64,000 bases of DNA from Reyranella humidisoli (GCF_019039055.1 NZ_JAHOPB010000001.1:1054001-1118000), one strand, 5' to 3'; positions 15,184 to 24,993 are shown, counted from the first letter of the stretch. Numbers and translations: made by a program. Notes: a model not told the origin generated them from the letters alone.

Positions 15184-16707
15184 TCACGGCATGTTGCGCG
15201 CGCGTTCCCAGGCGGCGGTGAAGTTCGGCGCCGTGTCGGGACGGCAGGGCAGCGCGCGCTTGGGATTGGGGTCCTCGATGAAGACGTCGCGCAGGCGGGC
15301 GGCACAGGCATCCTGCACGACGACGCCATGGCCTTGGGCGCGGAAGACGACGTTACGCGAGGCGGATAGTGTCCTGGCGGCTTCCCGCGCCCACGCGGGC
15401 GGGGTCAGCCAGTCGTAGCCGCCGCTCAGCAGCAGGGTCGGCACCTCGGACTTCACCGGCTGGCGTTCCGCCGCCGGCGCGGCCGCGACCCGCCACACCG
15501 GACAGAAGGTCGGCGACTTGCTCGCTTTAGCATTGAGCCCATAGATGCCGTTGTTCTCGATCGCCCTGCGCCGCGCGGCGCGGTCGACCATCGGCCAGGT
15601 CTCGCGGCATTCGATGCTGTTGTAGAGCCCGTCGAACTGCTGGGCGTTCTGCTCCATCAGGCCGCCGTCGTTGGTCTCGAGATCCTCGGCGTAGAGCTTG
15701 AGCAGCCGCATGTCGCCCTTGCGGGCCGCCGTCACCATCTCCGGGATCGACGCCACCTCGCCCTCGCGCATCATGTTGAGCATGACCATCAGCACCTGCG
15801 TGCCGTCGAGCCGCACCGCGTGCGGCCCATCCTCCAGGGTGATGGAGAGATCGAGCGGCGTGCGCTCCGCGCCGGTGATCAGGCCCTCGACCTCGCCGCG
15901 CAGGTTGGGCTGGCGCTCGCGGCACACGGCATCGGCATTGCAGTCCTTGTAGAGTTGCTCGAAGGCGCGGCGCACGATCTCGGGCTCGTTCTGCTCGCCG
16001 TTGACCTGGGGTGGGTAGACGCCATCCAGCACCGCCGACCGCACCAGGTCGGGATGGCGGCGCATCACTTCGAGCGCCCAGCGCGTGCCGTAGGACACGC
16101 CGTAGAGGTTGATCTTGCTCTGGCCCAGCGCCGCGGCGAGATCGGCCACGTCATCGGCCAGGGCCGGGGTCGTGTACATGGCGAGGTCGATCTTCCGCCG
16201 GTCCAGTCCCGCCCGGCAGCGCACCAGGATGTCGCGCTCCTGCTGCTCGGTGACGGACCGGCGCCGGGCCTTGGCGGGATCGGAGGTTCGGGTGTCGAAG
16301 CAGTCGAGGTTGGGCGACGAGCCGCCCGCGCCGCGCTGGCTCAGGATGACGACGTCGCGGCGGCGGCGAATGGCGGCCGTCTCGTTCCACCAGTCGCCCT
16401 CGCTCAGCGCGTCGGCTCCCGGCGCCGAGGCCACCAGAGGCGCATCGCCGGGGCCGCCGGACAGATAGACGAGCGGCTCGACCCCGGCCGTGCGCTTGGC
16501 CTTGAGGATGGCGACCTTCAGCTTGATCTCGCGGCCCTGCGGCTGCTCGCGGTTCTCGGGCACGATCAGGACGAAGCATTCGACCCGGTCGCCCTTGGGC
16601 GGCTTGAAGGCGCAACGCTCGCGCTCCAGCCGCGGCGCGGCCGCCGCGCTTCCTGCCAGAACCAGCAGGAAAGCTGCCAAGCCGCACAGGAACCGCAGTC
16701 GCACCAT
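15184..16707 (-). CDS. Secreted alpha/beta hydrolase (tripeptidyl aminopeptidase-like)
   Basis: 507 residues starting with a clear signal peptide (MVRLRFLCGLAAFLLVLAGS then AAAAP). The alpha/beta fold shows PLVYLSGGPGDAP (oxyanion region), DVVILSQRGAGGSSPNLDC, the nucleophile elbow YGVSYGTRWALE, and a C-terminal TAP-like domain with LLLSGGYDWLTPP (Asp) and FRAQGHGVVVQDAC (His). It probably cleaves short peptides or esters in the periplasm. ATG 16707 is chosen because it puts the signal peptide at the N-terminus; an in-frame ATG at 16743 would add 12 residues. Confidence 0.85.
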   Translation of the reverse strand: MVRLRFLCGLAAFLLVLAGSAAAAPRLERERCAFKPPKGDRVECFVLIVPENREQPQGREIKLKVAILKAKRTAGVEPLVYLSGGPGDAPLVASAPGADALSEGDWWNETAAIRRRRDVVILSQRGAGGSSPNLDCFDTRTSDPAKARRRSVTEQQERDILVRCRAGLDRRKIDLAMYTTPALADDVADLAAALGQSKINLYGVSYGTRWALEVMRRHPDLVRSAVLDGVYPPQVNGEQNEPEIVRRAFEQLYKDCNADAVCRERQPNLRGEVEGLITGAERTPLDLSITLEDGPHAVRLDGTQVLMVMLNMMREGEVASIPEMVTAARKGDMRLLKLYAEDLETNDGGLMEQNAQQFDGLYNSIECRETWPMVDRAARRRAIENNGIYGLNAKASKSPTFCPVWRVAAAPAAERQPVKSEVPTLLLSGGYDWLTPPAWAREAARTLSASRNVVFRAQGHGVVVQDACAARLRDVFIEDPNPKRALPCRPDTAPNFTAAWERARNMP

Positions 16708-16813
16708 GGATATGTTCTGCCACATCGCAGCTTGTGACGGCATGAAGTAATTCTATGGAAACACTGTGGCCCAACATCTTGCCAGTGGAGACCGGTCGCC
16801 TCAGGTTGCGGCC

Positions 16814-18061
16814 ATGACCCAACGTTCCTACTGGACCGCCGTCTGGTGCGGCTTCCTCGTTCTCACCATCGGCCTCGGCGTCCGCCAGAGCTTCGGCATC
16901 TTCCTGAAGCCGATCTCCGCCGAACTCAACGTCGGCCGCGAACTCTTCTCGTTCGGCACGGCGCTGTCGATGCTGCTGATGGGCGTCATCGCGCCCTTCT
17001 CGGGACGCCTCGCCGACCGCTTCGGCTCCGCGCCGACCATCGCCGGCGGCGGTGCCGTCTACGTCCTGGGCATGATCGTGACGGCCACGATGCACGACGG
17101 CTTCATGCTGATCCTGGGCAACCTGCTGGTCGGCATCGGCCTGTCGGCGGCGACTTTCGGGCCGGTGCTCGGCGTCATCCTGCGCGTGGCCCCACCGGCC
17201 AAGCAGGCACTGGCCGTGGGCATCTGCTCCGCCGGCGGCTCGTTCGGCCAGTTCTTCATCGTGCCGCTGGCGGCCGTGCTGCAGAACTATTTCGGCGACT
17301 GGCGCCCGACCATGTGGGCGCTGACCATCCTCGCCCTGATCATGATCGTCCTGCCGCTCGGCCTCAACGACCGCAAGGAGATCGCGGCCTCCAAGCGCGG
17401 CAGCGGCGGCAGCCAGACGACCGGCGCGGCGCTGTCCGAGGCCTTCGCGCAGCGCAGCTTCGTGCTGCTGGTGATCGGCTACTTCGTCTGCGGCTTCCAC
17501 GTCGCCTTCGTCGGCGGCCACCTGCCGGCCTACATCTCCGACAAGGGGATCGGCCTGTCGCTGTTCGGCGTCAACCTCTCGCCGGCCGAACTCGGCGGCT
17601 GGGCGATCGGCATGGTCGGTCTCTTCAATATCGCCGGCGCCATCCTGTGGAGCTCGATGGGCAACCGCTTCAAGCGCAAGAACCTGCTGTCGACGCTCTA
17701 CCTGCTGCGCTCGCTGGTCTTCCTGGGCTTCGTGATCGCGCCCCTGTCGGCCGCCTCGGTGCTGATCTTCGCGGCCGCGCTCGGCTTCCTGTGGCTGGGC
17801 ACCGTGCCGCTCACGACCTCGCTGGTCGGCTACATCTTCGGGCCGGTCCACGTCACCATGCTGAACGGCATCGTCTTCATGGGCCACCAGATCGGCAGCT
17901 TCTTCGGCGGCTGGGGTGGCGGACGCCTGTTCGACCTGCAGGGCAACTACGACATGATGTGGTGGATCTCGATCGCGCTCGGCCTGGTCTCCGCCGCGCT
18001 GCACTACCCCATCGTCGAGGAGCGGCTGTCGCGCCCGGCGGCGATGCCGCAACCGGCATGA
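16814..18061 (+). CDS. MFS transporter
   Basis: 415 residues with about 12 membrane segments. The loop after helix 2 carries GRLADRFGSAPTIAGGGAVY, the MFS motif A, and the N-terminus has the LGVRQSFGIFLKPISAELNV pattern common in the oxalate/formate antiporter-like (monocarboxylate) subgroup. A central cytoplasmic loop (DRKEIAASKRGSGGS) separates the halves. ATG 16814 is preferred to GTG 16766. The stop overlaps the start of a 49-residue ORF. Confidence 0.9.
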   Translation: MTQRSYWTAVWCGFLVLTIGLGVRQSFGIFLKPISAELNVGRELFSFGTALSMLLMGVIAPFSGRLADRFGSAPTIAGGGAVYVLGMIVTATMHDGFMLILGNLLVGIGLSAATFGPVLGVILRVAPPAKQALAVGICSAGGSFGQFFIVPLAAVLQNYFGDWRPTMWALTILALIMIVLPLGLNDRKEIAASKRGSGGSQTTGAALSEAFAQRSFVLLVIGYFVCGFHVAFVGGHLPAYISDKGIGLSLFGVNLSPAELGGWAIGMVGLFNIAGAILWSSMGNRFKRKNLLSTLYLLRSLVFLGFVIAPLSAASVLIFAAALGFLWLGTVPLTTSLVGYIFGPVHVTMLNGIVFMGHQIGSFFGGWGGGRLFDLQGNYDMMWWISIALGLVSAALHYPIVEERLSRPAAMPQPA

Positions 18062-18207
18062 CCCCCGGCACGACCATCGGCTGGCGCCCCGTGCTGCTGT
18101 GGGGACTGGCCAGCCTGGTCGTGGCCGCGACGGTCGTGTCCTTCATCCTGTGGGGCCTGAACGGCCCGGCCTATCTCGTGGACCTGATCGCGGCGTACTG
18201 CCTTTAG
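18058..18207 (+). CDS. Small single-helix membrane protein coupled to MFS gene
   Basis: A 49-residue ORF whose ATG overlaps the MFS stop (ATGA). It has one strong hydrophobic helix (VLLWGLASLVVAATVVSFIL) and a short tail. The overlap and the hydrophobic helix support translation, though no family is known to me. It may be an accessory subunit of the transporter. Confidence 0.55.
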   Translation: MTPGTTIGWRPVLLWGLASLVVAATVVSFILWGLNGPAYLVDLIAAYCL

Positions 18208-18221
18208 CTACGCCGAAGAGG

Positions 18222-18342
18222 TGACCCCGCCGGCCCTGCGGGCCACCTCCCCATCTGAATGGGGAGGCAGGTCTGACAGGCGATAGCTTTCCTCCCCCTT
18301 CAAAGGGGGAGGTGTCGTCGTTTTACGACGACGGAGGGGTCA
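18222..18342. repeat. Pair of palindromic GGGGAG-type units, heads inward
   Basis: Two inverted units, 18222-18267 and 18291-18342. Each has a head palindrome (CCTCCCC..GGGGAGG), a variable GC hairpin and a tail GGAGGGGTCA. The same unit family occurs at 27718-27844, 51926-52042, 57753-57798 and 58194-58239. Confidence 0.85.
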
Positions 18343-18353
18343 TCGCTCAGGTT

Positions 18354-19664
18354 CTACAGAACGAACTTCGACAGGTCGGCGTTCTTCGCGAGTTCGCTCA
18401 CATGCGCGCGGACGTAGGCGGCGTCGATCTCGATCTTCGTGTTGGGCTTGTCCGAGGCGGTGAAGCTGACTTCCTCCAGCAGCTTCTCCATCACGGTGTG
18501 CAGCCGGCGCGCGCCGATATTCTCAACCGTCTCATTGATGTCGGCAGACAGGCGCGCCAGCTCGTCGATCGCATCCGACGTGAAGTCGAGCTCGACCTTC
18601 TCGGTAGCCATCAGCGCCTTGTACTGCTTGACCAGGCTGGCTTCCGGCTCGGTCAGGATGCGGCGGAAATCCTCCTGGCTGAGCGAGGCCAGGCTGACGC
18701 GGATGGGCAGGCGGCCCTGCAGCTCCGGCAGCATGTCCGACGGCTTGGCGAGGTGGAAGGCACCGGAGCAGATGAACAGCACATGGTCGGTCTTCACCGG
18801 CCCGTGCTTGGTGTTCACGGTCGTGCCCTCGATCAGCGGCAGCAGATCGCGCTGCACGCCCTCGCGGCTCACGTCGCCACCGCCGCGGTACTCGCTGCGC
18901 GCGGTGATCTTGTCGATCTCGTCGATGAAGACGATGCCGTTCTGCTCGACCATGTCGCGCGCCTCGCGCACGACCCGCTCCTGGTCGAGCAGCTTGTCGC
19001 TCTCCTCGCGCATCAAGGTCTTGTGGCTCTCGGCCACCGTCATCTTGCGCTTTTTCGTCCGTCCGCCGAACGCCTTGCCCAGCATGTCGCCGATGTTGAT
19101 CATGCCGACCGACGCGCCGGGCTGGCCCGGCACCTCGAACTGCATGGGCGAGCCGGAATCGGCGACCTCGATCTCGATCTCGCGGTCGTCCAGCTCGCCG
19201 GCGCGCAGCTTGTGGCGGAAACGCAGCTTCGTCTCCTCGCTGGCATTGGCGCCGCACAGCGCGTCGATCACGCGGTCCTCGGCAGCCAGCTCGGCCTTGG
19301 CCTTCACGTCCTTGCGCAGGCTCTCGCGCGCCATCTCGATGGCGGCTTCCATCAGGTCGCGCGCAATCTGCTCGACGTCGCGGCCGACATAGCCGACCTC
19401 GGTGAACTTGGTCGCCTCGACCTTGAGGAACGGCGCGTTGGTGAGCTTCGCCAGACGGCGCGCGATCTCGGTCTTGCCGACGCCGGTCGGCCCGATCATC
19501 AGGATGTTCTTGGGCAGCACCTCGTCGCGCAGCGAATCGGAAAGCTGCAGGCGGCGCCAGCGGTTGCGCAACGCGATGGCCACGGCGCGCTTGGCCTCCT
19601 GCTGGCCGATGATGTGCTTGTCGAGCTCGGAGACGATCTCGCGCGGGGAAAAGTCGTTACTCAT
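18354..19664 (-). CDS. hslU: ATP-dependent protease ATPase subunit HslU
   Basis: 436 residues, the usual length. Walker A is [15 protein letters not shown], Walker B is [12 protein letters not shown], the sensor region [20 protein letters not shown] and the C-terminal [19 protein letters not shown] tail ([15 protein letters not shown]) that inserts into HslV are intact. The variable I domain lies about residues 110-240. It unfolds proteins and feeds them to HslV in the cytoplasm. It follows hslV by 7 bp in one operon. Confidence 0.97.
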   Translation of the reverse strand: MSNDFSPREIVSELDKHIIGQQEAKRAVAIALRNRWRRLQLSDSLRDEVLPKNILMIGPTGVGKTEIARRLAKLTNAPFLKVEATKFTEVGYVGRDVEQIARDLMEAAIEMARESLRKDVKAKAELAAEDRVIDALCGANASEETKLRFRHKLRAGELDDREIEIEVADSGSPMQFEVPGQPGASVGMINIGDMLGKAFGGRTKKRKMTVAESHKTLMREESDKLLDQERVVREARDMVEQNGIVFIDEIDKITARSEYRGGGDVSREGVQRDLLPLIEGTTVNTKHGPVKTDHVLFICSGAFHLAKPSDMLPELQGRLPIRVSLASLSQEDFRRILTEPEASLVKQYKALMATEKVELDFTSDAIDELARLSADINETVENIGARRLHTVMEKLLEEVSFTASDKPNTKIEIDAAYVRAHVSELAKNADLSKFVL

Positions 19665-19671
19665 GGGACTG

Positions 19672-20235
19672 TCAGAGCTTCTCGAGGACGAGGTTGTGAT
19701 TGGTGTAGACGCAGATGTCGCCGGCGATCTTCATCGCCTTGCGCGCGATCGCTTCGGCATCGAGCCCGTCCACGTCGATCAGCGCGCGCGCCGCGGAAAG
19801 CGCATAGTTGCCGCCCGAGCCGATGGCGATGATGCCGCCCTCGGGCTCCAGCACGTCGCCGGTTCCCGACAGCAGCAGCGACACGTCCTTGTCGGCCACC
19901 GCCATCATCGCCTCGAGCCGACGCAGGTAGCGGTCGGTGCGCCAGTCCTTGGCGAGTTCGATCGCGGCGCGCAGGAGCTGGCCGGGATGGCGCTCCAGCT
20001 TGGCTTCGAGGCGCTCGAACAGGGTGAAGGCGTCGGCCGTGGCGCCGGCGAAGCCCGCGATGATCTGGCCGTTGCCGATCCGGCGGACCTTCCGGGCGTT
20101 GCCCTTGACGATGGTCTGGCCCATCGAGACCTGGCCGTCGCCCGCCATGACGACCTGGCCGTCCTTGCGAACCGAGAGGATGGTCGTGGCATGCCAGCCG
20201 GGACCGGGGGAGCTGTCTGATTGTGCGGAAGACAT
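19672..20235 (-). CDS. hslV: ATP-dependent protease peptidase subunit HslV
   Basis: 187 residues. The active threonine lies in [12 protein letters not shown] after a short propeptide, a form seen in several alphaproteobacteria rather than the MTTI start of E. coli. Conserved parts are [37 protein letters not shown] and [15 protein letters not shown]. It forms the proteolytic dodecamer capped by HslU. ATG 20235 is preferred; an in-frame ATG at 20262 would add nine residues. Confidence 0.95.
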   Translation of the reverse strand: MSSAQSDSSPGPGWHATTILSVRKDGQVVMAGDGQVSMGQTIVKGNARKVRRIGNGQIIAGFAGATADAFTLFERLEAKLERHPGQLLRAAIELAKDWRTDRYLRRLEAMMAVADKDVSLLLSGTGDVLEPEGGIIAIGSGGNYALSAARALIDVDGLDAEAIARKAMKIAGDICVYTNHNLVLEKL

Positions 20236-20312
20236 GCGCCCTAAATAGGGATTCACAGCCACAAATCAATCGCCGCCTCGGGCTCCCGCAGCCGCCGTGC
20301 TAACCTCGGACC

Positions 20313-21572
20313 ATGAGCGAATCAGTCACCAGCGACCCCGTCATCGTCATCGGCGCCGGAATCGTCGGCGCGGCCACCGCCCGCGCCCTGCAGCGCAACG
20401 GCCACAAGGTCATCCTGCTCGACAGCGCCGAGCCCGGCAATGCCACCTCCTTCGGCAATGCGGGCTTCCTGTCGGTCGACAGCCTGATCCCCCTCGCCCG
20501 GCCGGCGACCCTGAAGAAGGTGCCGCAGATGCTGATGGACCGGGACGGTCCGCTTACCGTCCATCCGCCCAGCCTGCCGTGGCTGCTGCCGTGGATGGCG
20601 CGCTTTGCCCTCGCGGCCATGAGCCAGAAAGAGGTCCAGAAGGGCAAGGAGATGTTCAAGCCGCTGATGCTCGAGGCGGACATCGCGTGGAAGGCCGAGA
20701 TCCAGGCGTCGGGCCTCGGCGAACTGTTCCGCACGCGCGGCGCGCTCTACGTGTATGAGAGCGAAGCCTCGTTCCAGGGCACCGACGAGATGCGCGGCCT
20801 GCAGTCAGGCAAGGGCACCGAGTTCGAGATCGTCGACGGCAACCGCGCGCGAGAGCTGGCGCCGGGCCTCAGCCCGACCATCGTGCGCGGCATCCACTAT
20901 CCCAACGGCACGCACACGATCAATCCGCACAAGGTGGTGGCGACACTGGTCGAGCGCTTCACCGCCGAGGGCGGCACCGTGATGCGCGGCCGCGTGCGCG
21001 GCTTCCGACGCGACGGCAGTCGCGTGACGGCGGTGCAGCTCACCGACTCCGAGATTCCCGCCAGCGCCGTGATGATCGCAGCGGGCCGCGCCTCGGGCGA
21101 GCTGACGCGCCTGCTGGGCTTCAACGCGCCCCTGGTCGCGGAGCGCGGCTATCACGTGATGGTCGCGCCGGACAACGTACGGTTCGACCTGCCGGTGAGC
21201 CCACCCGATCGTGGCCTGTTCTTCACGCCGATGGCCGAAGGATTGCGCATCGCGGGCACGGTCGAACTGGCGGCGCCGCACCAGCCGCCCTCCTGGCATC
21301 GCGCCGACCTGCTGAAGAAGCACCTCAAGGACATCTTCCCCGGCGTCGGCGGCGCCGAGCAGAGCCGCTGGATCGGCGAGCGCCCGACCCTCCCCGACTA
21401 CCGCCCCGCCATCGGCCGCGCGCCGCGCCTCGCCAACGTCTATTGCGGCTACGGCCACCAGCATCTCGGCCTGACGCTCGCCACGGCCACCGGCCGCATG
21501 ATCGCGCGCCTGATGGAAGGTGAGGAACTGCCGAGCGCCCTGCAGGCCTGCGACCCCGGCCGATTCGGGTAA
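20313..21572 (+). CDS. FAD-dependent D-amino-acid dehydrogenase-like oxidoreductase
   Basis: 419 residues of the DAO/DadA fold. The N-terminus has a dinucleotide-binding motif (VIVIGAGIVGAATARALQRN) followed by the acidic end of beta-2 (VILLDSAEPGNATSFGNAGF). Later landmarks are GGTVMRGRVRGFRRDG, AVMIAAGRASGELTRLLGF and the C-terminal IGRAPRLANVYCGYGHQHLG. It probably oxidises a D-amino acid or related amine and passes electrons to the respiratory chain. It is divergent from hslV. Confidence 0.88.
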   Translation: MSESVTSDPVIVIGAGIVGAATARALQRNGHKVILLDSAEPGNATSFGNAGFLSVDSLIPLARPATLKKVPQMLMDRDGPLTVHPPSLPWLLPWMARFALAAMSQKEVQKGKEMFKPLMLEADIAWKAEIQASGLGELFRTRGALYVYESEASFQGTDEMRGLQSGKGTEFEIVDGNRARELAPGLSPTIVRGIHYPNGTHTINPHKVVATLVERFTAEGGTVMRGRVRGFRRDGSRVTAVQLTDSEIPASAVMIAAGRASGELTRLLGFNAPLVAERGYHVMVAPDNVRFDLPVSPPDRGLFFTPMAEGLRIAGTVELAAPHQPPSWHRADLLKKHLKDIFPGVGGAEQSRWIGERPTLPDYRPAIGRAPRLANVYCGYGHQHLGLTLATATGRMIARLMEGEELPSALQACDPGRFG

Positions 21573-21603
21573 CGGCGACGGCGGCATTGTGCCGTACGAA
21601 TTG

Positions 21604-21703
21604 AAGGATCCTTCGCTACGCTCAGGATGACACGTGTTTTTGAATGAGCCCACCGCGCGAGTTTTCAACACCGGTGTCATCCTGAGCGTAGCGAAGGATC
21701 CTT
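21604..21703. repeat. Intergenic inverted repeat, second copy of the 30-bp-arm family
   Basis: Arms 21604-21633 and 21674-21703 are perfectly complementary. Compared with the copy at 15072-15170 the arms differ at only five positions, spaced exactly three bases apart. The element ends just before the stop of the FkbM gene at 21715. Confidence 0.85.
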
Positions 21704-21714
21704 GATTCTGCCTC

Positions 21715-22593
21715 TCAGAAAGTCTTGCCCAATACGGTGACAGGCTTCGCCGACTTCAGCCGCTCCTCGACGAAAGGCCAGTCGCGGACGAAGAACTCGT
21801 TGGAGCGGGTCCACTTGCCGTCCGAGAAAGCGAGCGTGTTGGGCTCGCGCTGCAGGATGCGCGTGAAGGGATCGTAGAAGGCGCGCTCGAAGCCGAGATC
21901 GGCAAAGAGCTTGAGCGACCAGTCGGACGTGGCTTCGAGGGCTACCACCTTGAGGCTGGGCTTCTTCAGGACCTCGATCGATCCCTGCAGCACCTGGTCT
22001 TCGTATTTCTCGACGTCGAGCTTCAGCAGCGCCGGCTGGGCATCGCCCACCACGTGGTCGAGGGTCTTCTGCGGAACGATGCGTATGCCCGCGCGGTGCT
22101 CCGTCACGACCTGGTTCATGGCGCCGAGGCCGGTGGTGAACATCACCTTGCCATCGCTCGGGCCCAGCGCCAGTTCCCGGATCGTCACCAGCGCCTGCAG
22201 ACCGTTGATCTCGACGTTGCGCGCGAGGTCGCGGGCGGTCTCGGGATCGGCCTCGATCGCGACGGTCCTCGCGCGGCAAACGCCGGAGGCCAGCACCGTG
22301 TAGGTGCCGACATTGGCGCCGGCATCGAGGAACAGGTCACTCTCGCGCAGGAAATGCAGCACGAGCCCCATGCTCATGAACTCGTGCAGGCCGAAATAGA
22401 GATTGCCGGTCGCACCGGTCATGCCGCGGCGGACGACCAGCCGCTGGCCGCCGATCCAGGGTGCCACGACCTCGGAGCTGAGACGGCTCTTGAGATGCCA
22501 GCCGGCGAACCGCGTCCAGGCAGCGAGCTGGTTGTCGCGCGTCATCGGATGGGCGGCGAACGTGCGGCCAACCGTGAGTAGAGATCTCAGCAC
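21715..22593 (-). CDS. FkbM-family methyltransferase
   Basis: About 292 residues. The Rossmann SAM-binding motif is LFLDAGANVGTYTVLASGV, followed by VAIEADPETARDLARNVEING, LALGPSDGKVMFTTG and LLKLDVEKYEDQVLQGS, all characteristic of FkbM. Members O-methylate sugars or other hydroxyls, often of surface glycans. The frame is open far upstream. GTG 22593 gives the family-typical N-terminal helix before KSRL; ATG 22544 is a shorter alternative, and neither has a strong ribosome site. Confidence 0.8.
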   Translation of the reverse strand: MLRSLLTVGRTFAAHPMTRDNQLAAWTRFAGWHLKSRLSSEVVAPWIGGQRLVVRRGMTGATGNLYFGLHEFMSMGLVLHFLRESDLFLDAGANVGTYTVLASGVCRARTVAIEADPETARDLARNVEINGLQALVTIRELALGPSDGKVMFTTGLGAMNQVVTEHRAGIRIVPQKTLDHVVGDAQPALLKLDVEKYEDQVLQGSIEVLKKPSLKVVALEATSDWSLKLFADLGFERAFYDPFTRILQREPNTLAFSDGKWTRSNEFFVRDWPFVEERLKSAKPVTVLGKTF

Positions 22594-22666
22594 TTTTGAA
22601 CCGTCGACCTTCCCTGCCCTGCCCTGCGGGCCGAGTGTACCGCCCCGCACCGGGCCGGGCCACCGG

Positions 22667-23416
22667 TCAGGATCCGTACTGCAGCAAGGTCTCGCCGTTC
22701 CTCTTGAGCCAGGCCTGCGGCCCTTCGATCGGCCCGTCGCAGAGCGCGCGAGCCAATGCCCAGAAGCGCGGCCCGTGATTGAGATGGACGAGATGGGCGG
22801 CCTCGTGCGCCGCCAGATAGTCGAGCACTTCGGGCGGCGCGAAGACCAGCCGCCACGAGAAGGACATCGCGGCATCGGGCCCGCAGCTTCCCCAGCGCGA
22901 GCGGGTGTCGCGCACCGTGATGCGCTTCACCGGCCGTTCCGCGCGCGCGGCCTTGGCGTGGACCAGAGGCACCAGCTGCTCGCGCAGCTCGGCCGTCAGC
23001 CAGTCCTTCAGACGGCGCGGCAGATGCTCGGCCCGGCCTGCCACGTGGATCTCGCCGTTCTCGCGCCAGACCGTGCCGCGGGCGCCGGGATGATGGCGCA
23101 CGCGATGCGGCACGCCGAACAGCGGGATCTCGGCGCCGTCGACGAAGGGCCGCCGCTCGGGCAGGCGGCCGAGCCGCGCGGCGATCCACCCGGCCTGCGC
23201 CTCGGCGAAGTTGACGGCCGTGCCGCGCGCCATGCGCAGCGGCGCGGTCAGCACGATGCGCCGGTTGGCCGGATCGACGCGCAGCGAGGCGCGGCGGGCG
23301 CGGGCGTTGCGGACGAAGGTGACGGGCAGCGTATCGCCTGCATGAGCAATGGTCAGTTGCTCGGGCTCCGGCGTCGCTTTAGGCAGGAAACGACTGAACC
23401 AGGAGGAAGGCGACAT
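22667..23416 (-). CDS. YgjP-family zinc metallopeptidase
   Basis: 249 residues. The C-terminal half holds the zincin motif AAHEAAHLVHLNHGPRFW (HExxH with a third His downstream), preceded by RDTRSRWGSCGPDAAMSFSW, both diagnostic of the YgjP/DUF45 group related to SprT. The N-terminal part is a beta-rich domain (RRASLRVDPANRRIVLTAPL). It is a probable cytoplasmic peptidase with unknown substrate. The start overlaps the divergent CMD gene by 2 bp, so each coding region holds the other's ribosome-binding region. Confidence 0.88.
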   Translation of the reverse strand: MSPSSWFSRFLPKATPEPEQLTIAHAGDTLPVTFVRNARARRASLRVDPANRRIVLTAPLRMARGTAVNFAEAQAGWIAARLGRLPERRPFVDGAEIPLFGVPHRVRHHPGARGTVWRENGEIHVAGRAEHLPRRLKDWLTAELREQLVPLVHAKAARAERPVKRITVRDTRSRWGSCGPDAAMSFSWRLVFAPPEVLDYLAAHEAAHLVHLNHGPRFWALARALCDGPIEGPQAWLKRNGETLLQYGS

Positions 23417-23810
23417 GTCCGAAGAACAGGCTCACAAGACGCTCAGCGATGCAGGACGGAAGGTCCTGTCCGAGGTTCTGGGCGAATCCTATCTCGCCCG
23501 GCGTGACGCGACCAACAACGATTTCTGGGGTCCGGTCCGCGCCTTCTCCGAGGAATTCGCCTATGCCTCGCTGTGGACCCGCGACGGGCTCGACCGCAAG
23601 CAGCGCAGCATGATCACCATCGCCATGCTCTGCGCCCTGAACCGCCCGCACGAGCTCAAGATCCACCTGGTCGGCGCGCTGAACAACGGCTGCACCAAGG
23701 TCGAGCTGCGCGAGATCTTCACCCACGCCATCGCCTATTGCGGCTTCCCCGCCGCCATCGACGCGCTACGCGTCGCCGAGGAAGTGCTGAAGGAACAGGG
23801 GAAGTTCTGA
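23415..23810 (+). CDS. Carboxymuconolactone decarboxylase-family protein
   Basis: 131 residues of the all-helical AhpD-like fold, close to the 4-carboxymuconolactone decarboxylase branch: WTRDGLDRKQRSMITIAMLC, RPHELKIHLVGALNNGCTKV and EIFTHAIAYCGFPAAIDALR. The CxxC of AhpD is absent, so a peroxidase partner role is unlikely and a decarboxylase-type reaction is more probable. AGGAGG is 14 nt before ATG 23415. The aminotransferase gene starts 1 bp after the stop, forming an operon. Confidence 0.88.
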   Translation: MSEEQAHKTLSDAGRKVLSEVLGESYLARRDATNNDFWGPVRAFSEEFAYASLWTRDGLDRKQRSMITIAMLCALNRPHELKIHLVGALNNGCTKVELREIFTHAIAYCGFPAAIDALRVAEEVLKEQGKF

Positions 23811-23811
23811 C

Positions 23812-24993
23812 ATGGCCCTCGATTTCGACCGCATCCGCGCCGAGACGCCCGGCTGCGCGCACGTGCTGCATCTCAACGCGGCCGGCTCCTCGCTGCCCAG
23901 CCGCCGCACTCTCGACGCCACGCTCGATCACCTCAAGCTGGAAGCCGAGATCGGCGGCTACGAGGCGGCGGACCGGGCGCGGCCCGTGCTCGACGGCCTC
24001 TACCCATCGATCGCCACACTGATCGGCGCGGAAGCGGACGAGATCGCCTATGTCGAGAACGCGACGCGCGCCTGGGACCTCGCCTTCTACTCGCTCGACT
24101 TCAAGCCGGGCGACCGCATCCTGACCTGCGTCAGCGAATATTCGTCGAACTACATCTCCTACCTGCAGGTGGCGAAGAAGACCGGCGCGGAGATCGTCGT
24201 CATCCCCGACGACAGGCACGGCCAGATCGACCTCGGAGCCCTCGAACAAGCCATCGACAAGCGCACGAAGCTGGTCTCGATCTCACACATCCCGACCCAG
24301 GGCGGGCTCGTCCAGCCGGCCGAAGCGGTCGGCAAGATCGTCAACGATGCCGGCATCCTCTACCTGCTCGATGCCTGCCAGTCGGTCGGCATGATGCCGG
24401 TCGACGTGAAGAAGATCGGCTGCGATTTCCTGTCGGCCACGGGGCGCAAATACATGCGCGGGCCGCGCGGCACGGGCTTCCTCTACGCCCGCACGCGCAG
24501 CACCTCCCACATCGAGCCGATCTTCCTCGACAACCACGCCGCCCGCTGGTCCGGCGACAACGACTACACGGTGATGCCGGACGCCAAGCGCTTCGAGAAC
24601 TGGGAGCGCTACTTCGCCGGCGTGATCGGCCTCAAGGTCGCCGCCGACCAGGCGAACGAACTCGGCATGCCGGCCATCTGGGCGCGCCTGCGCCACCTGG
24701 CCGATGGCCTGCGCGAGCGGCTGGCGACGGTGAAGGGCGTGACCCTGACCGACCTCGGCGTCACCAAGGGAGCCATCGTCACCTTCGCCGTCGCCGGCAA
24801 GGAGCACGTGGCGCTGAAGCAGCTGCTCCGCGACCAGGGGATCAACGTCTCGGTCTCGACGCAGTTCTCGTCCCGTCTCGATCTCAAGGGACGCGGCCTG
24901 AAGGACGTGATGCGCGCCTCGGTGCACGTCTACAACACCGAGGCCGAGCTTGACCGGTTCGTCGGAGCGCTCGACGCTGCCATCCGCCGCTGA
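23812..24993 (+). CDS. Aminotransferase class V-fold PLP enzyme
   Basis: 393 residues of the NifS/isopenicillin-epimerase fold. AYVENATRAWDLAFYSLDF, VSISHIPTQGGLVQPAEAV, LYLLDACQSVGMMPVDV and DFLSATGRKYMRGPRGTGFL are seen, the last carrying the PLP lysine. The absence of an obvious mobile active-site Cys loop before the C-terminal domain argues against a cysteine desulfurase; a lyase or epimerase on an amino acid is more likely. It is tightly linked to the CMD-family gene before it and precedes a solute receptor. Confidence 0.85.
   Translation: MALDFDRIRAETPGCAHVLHLNAAGSSLPSRRTLDATLDHLKLEAEIGGYEAADRARPVLDGLYPSIATLIGAEADEIAYVENATRAWDLAFYSLDFKPGDRILTCVSEYSSNYISYLQVAKKTGAEIVVIPDDRHGQIDLGALEQAIDKRTKLVSISHIPTQGGLVQPAEAVGKIVNDAGILYLLDACQSVGMMPVDVKKIGCDFLSATGRKYMRGPRGTGFLYARTRSTSHIEPIFLDNHAARWSGDNDYTVMPDAKRFENWERYFAGVIGLKVAADQANELGMPAIWARLRHLADGLRERLATVKGVTLTDLGVTKGAIVTFAVAGKEHVALKQLLRDQGINVSVSTQFSSRLDLKGRGLKDVMRASVHVYNTEAELDRFVGALDAAIRR

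Noticed and set aside
16151..18052. 633-codon minus-strand frame opposite the MFS gene
   Set aside because: Shadow frame; MFS helices on the plus strand are clear.
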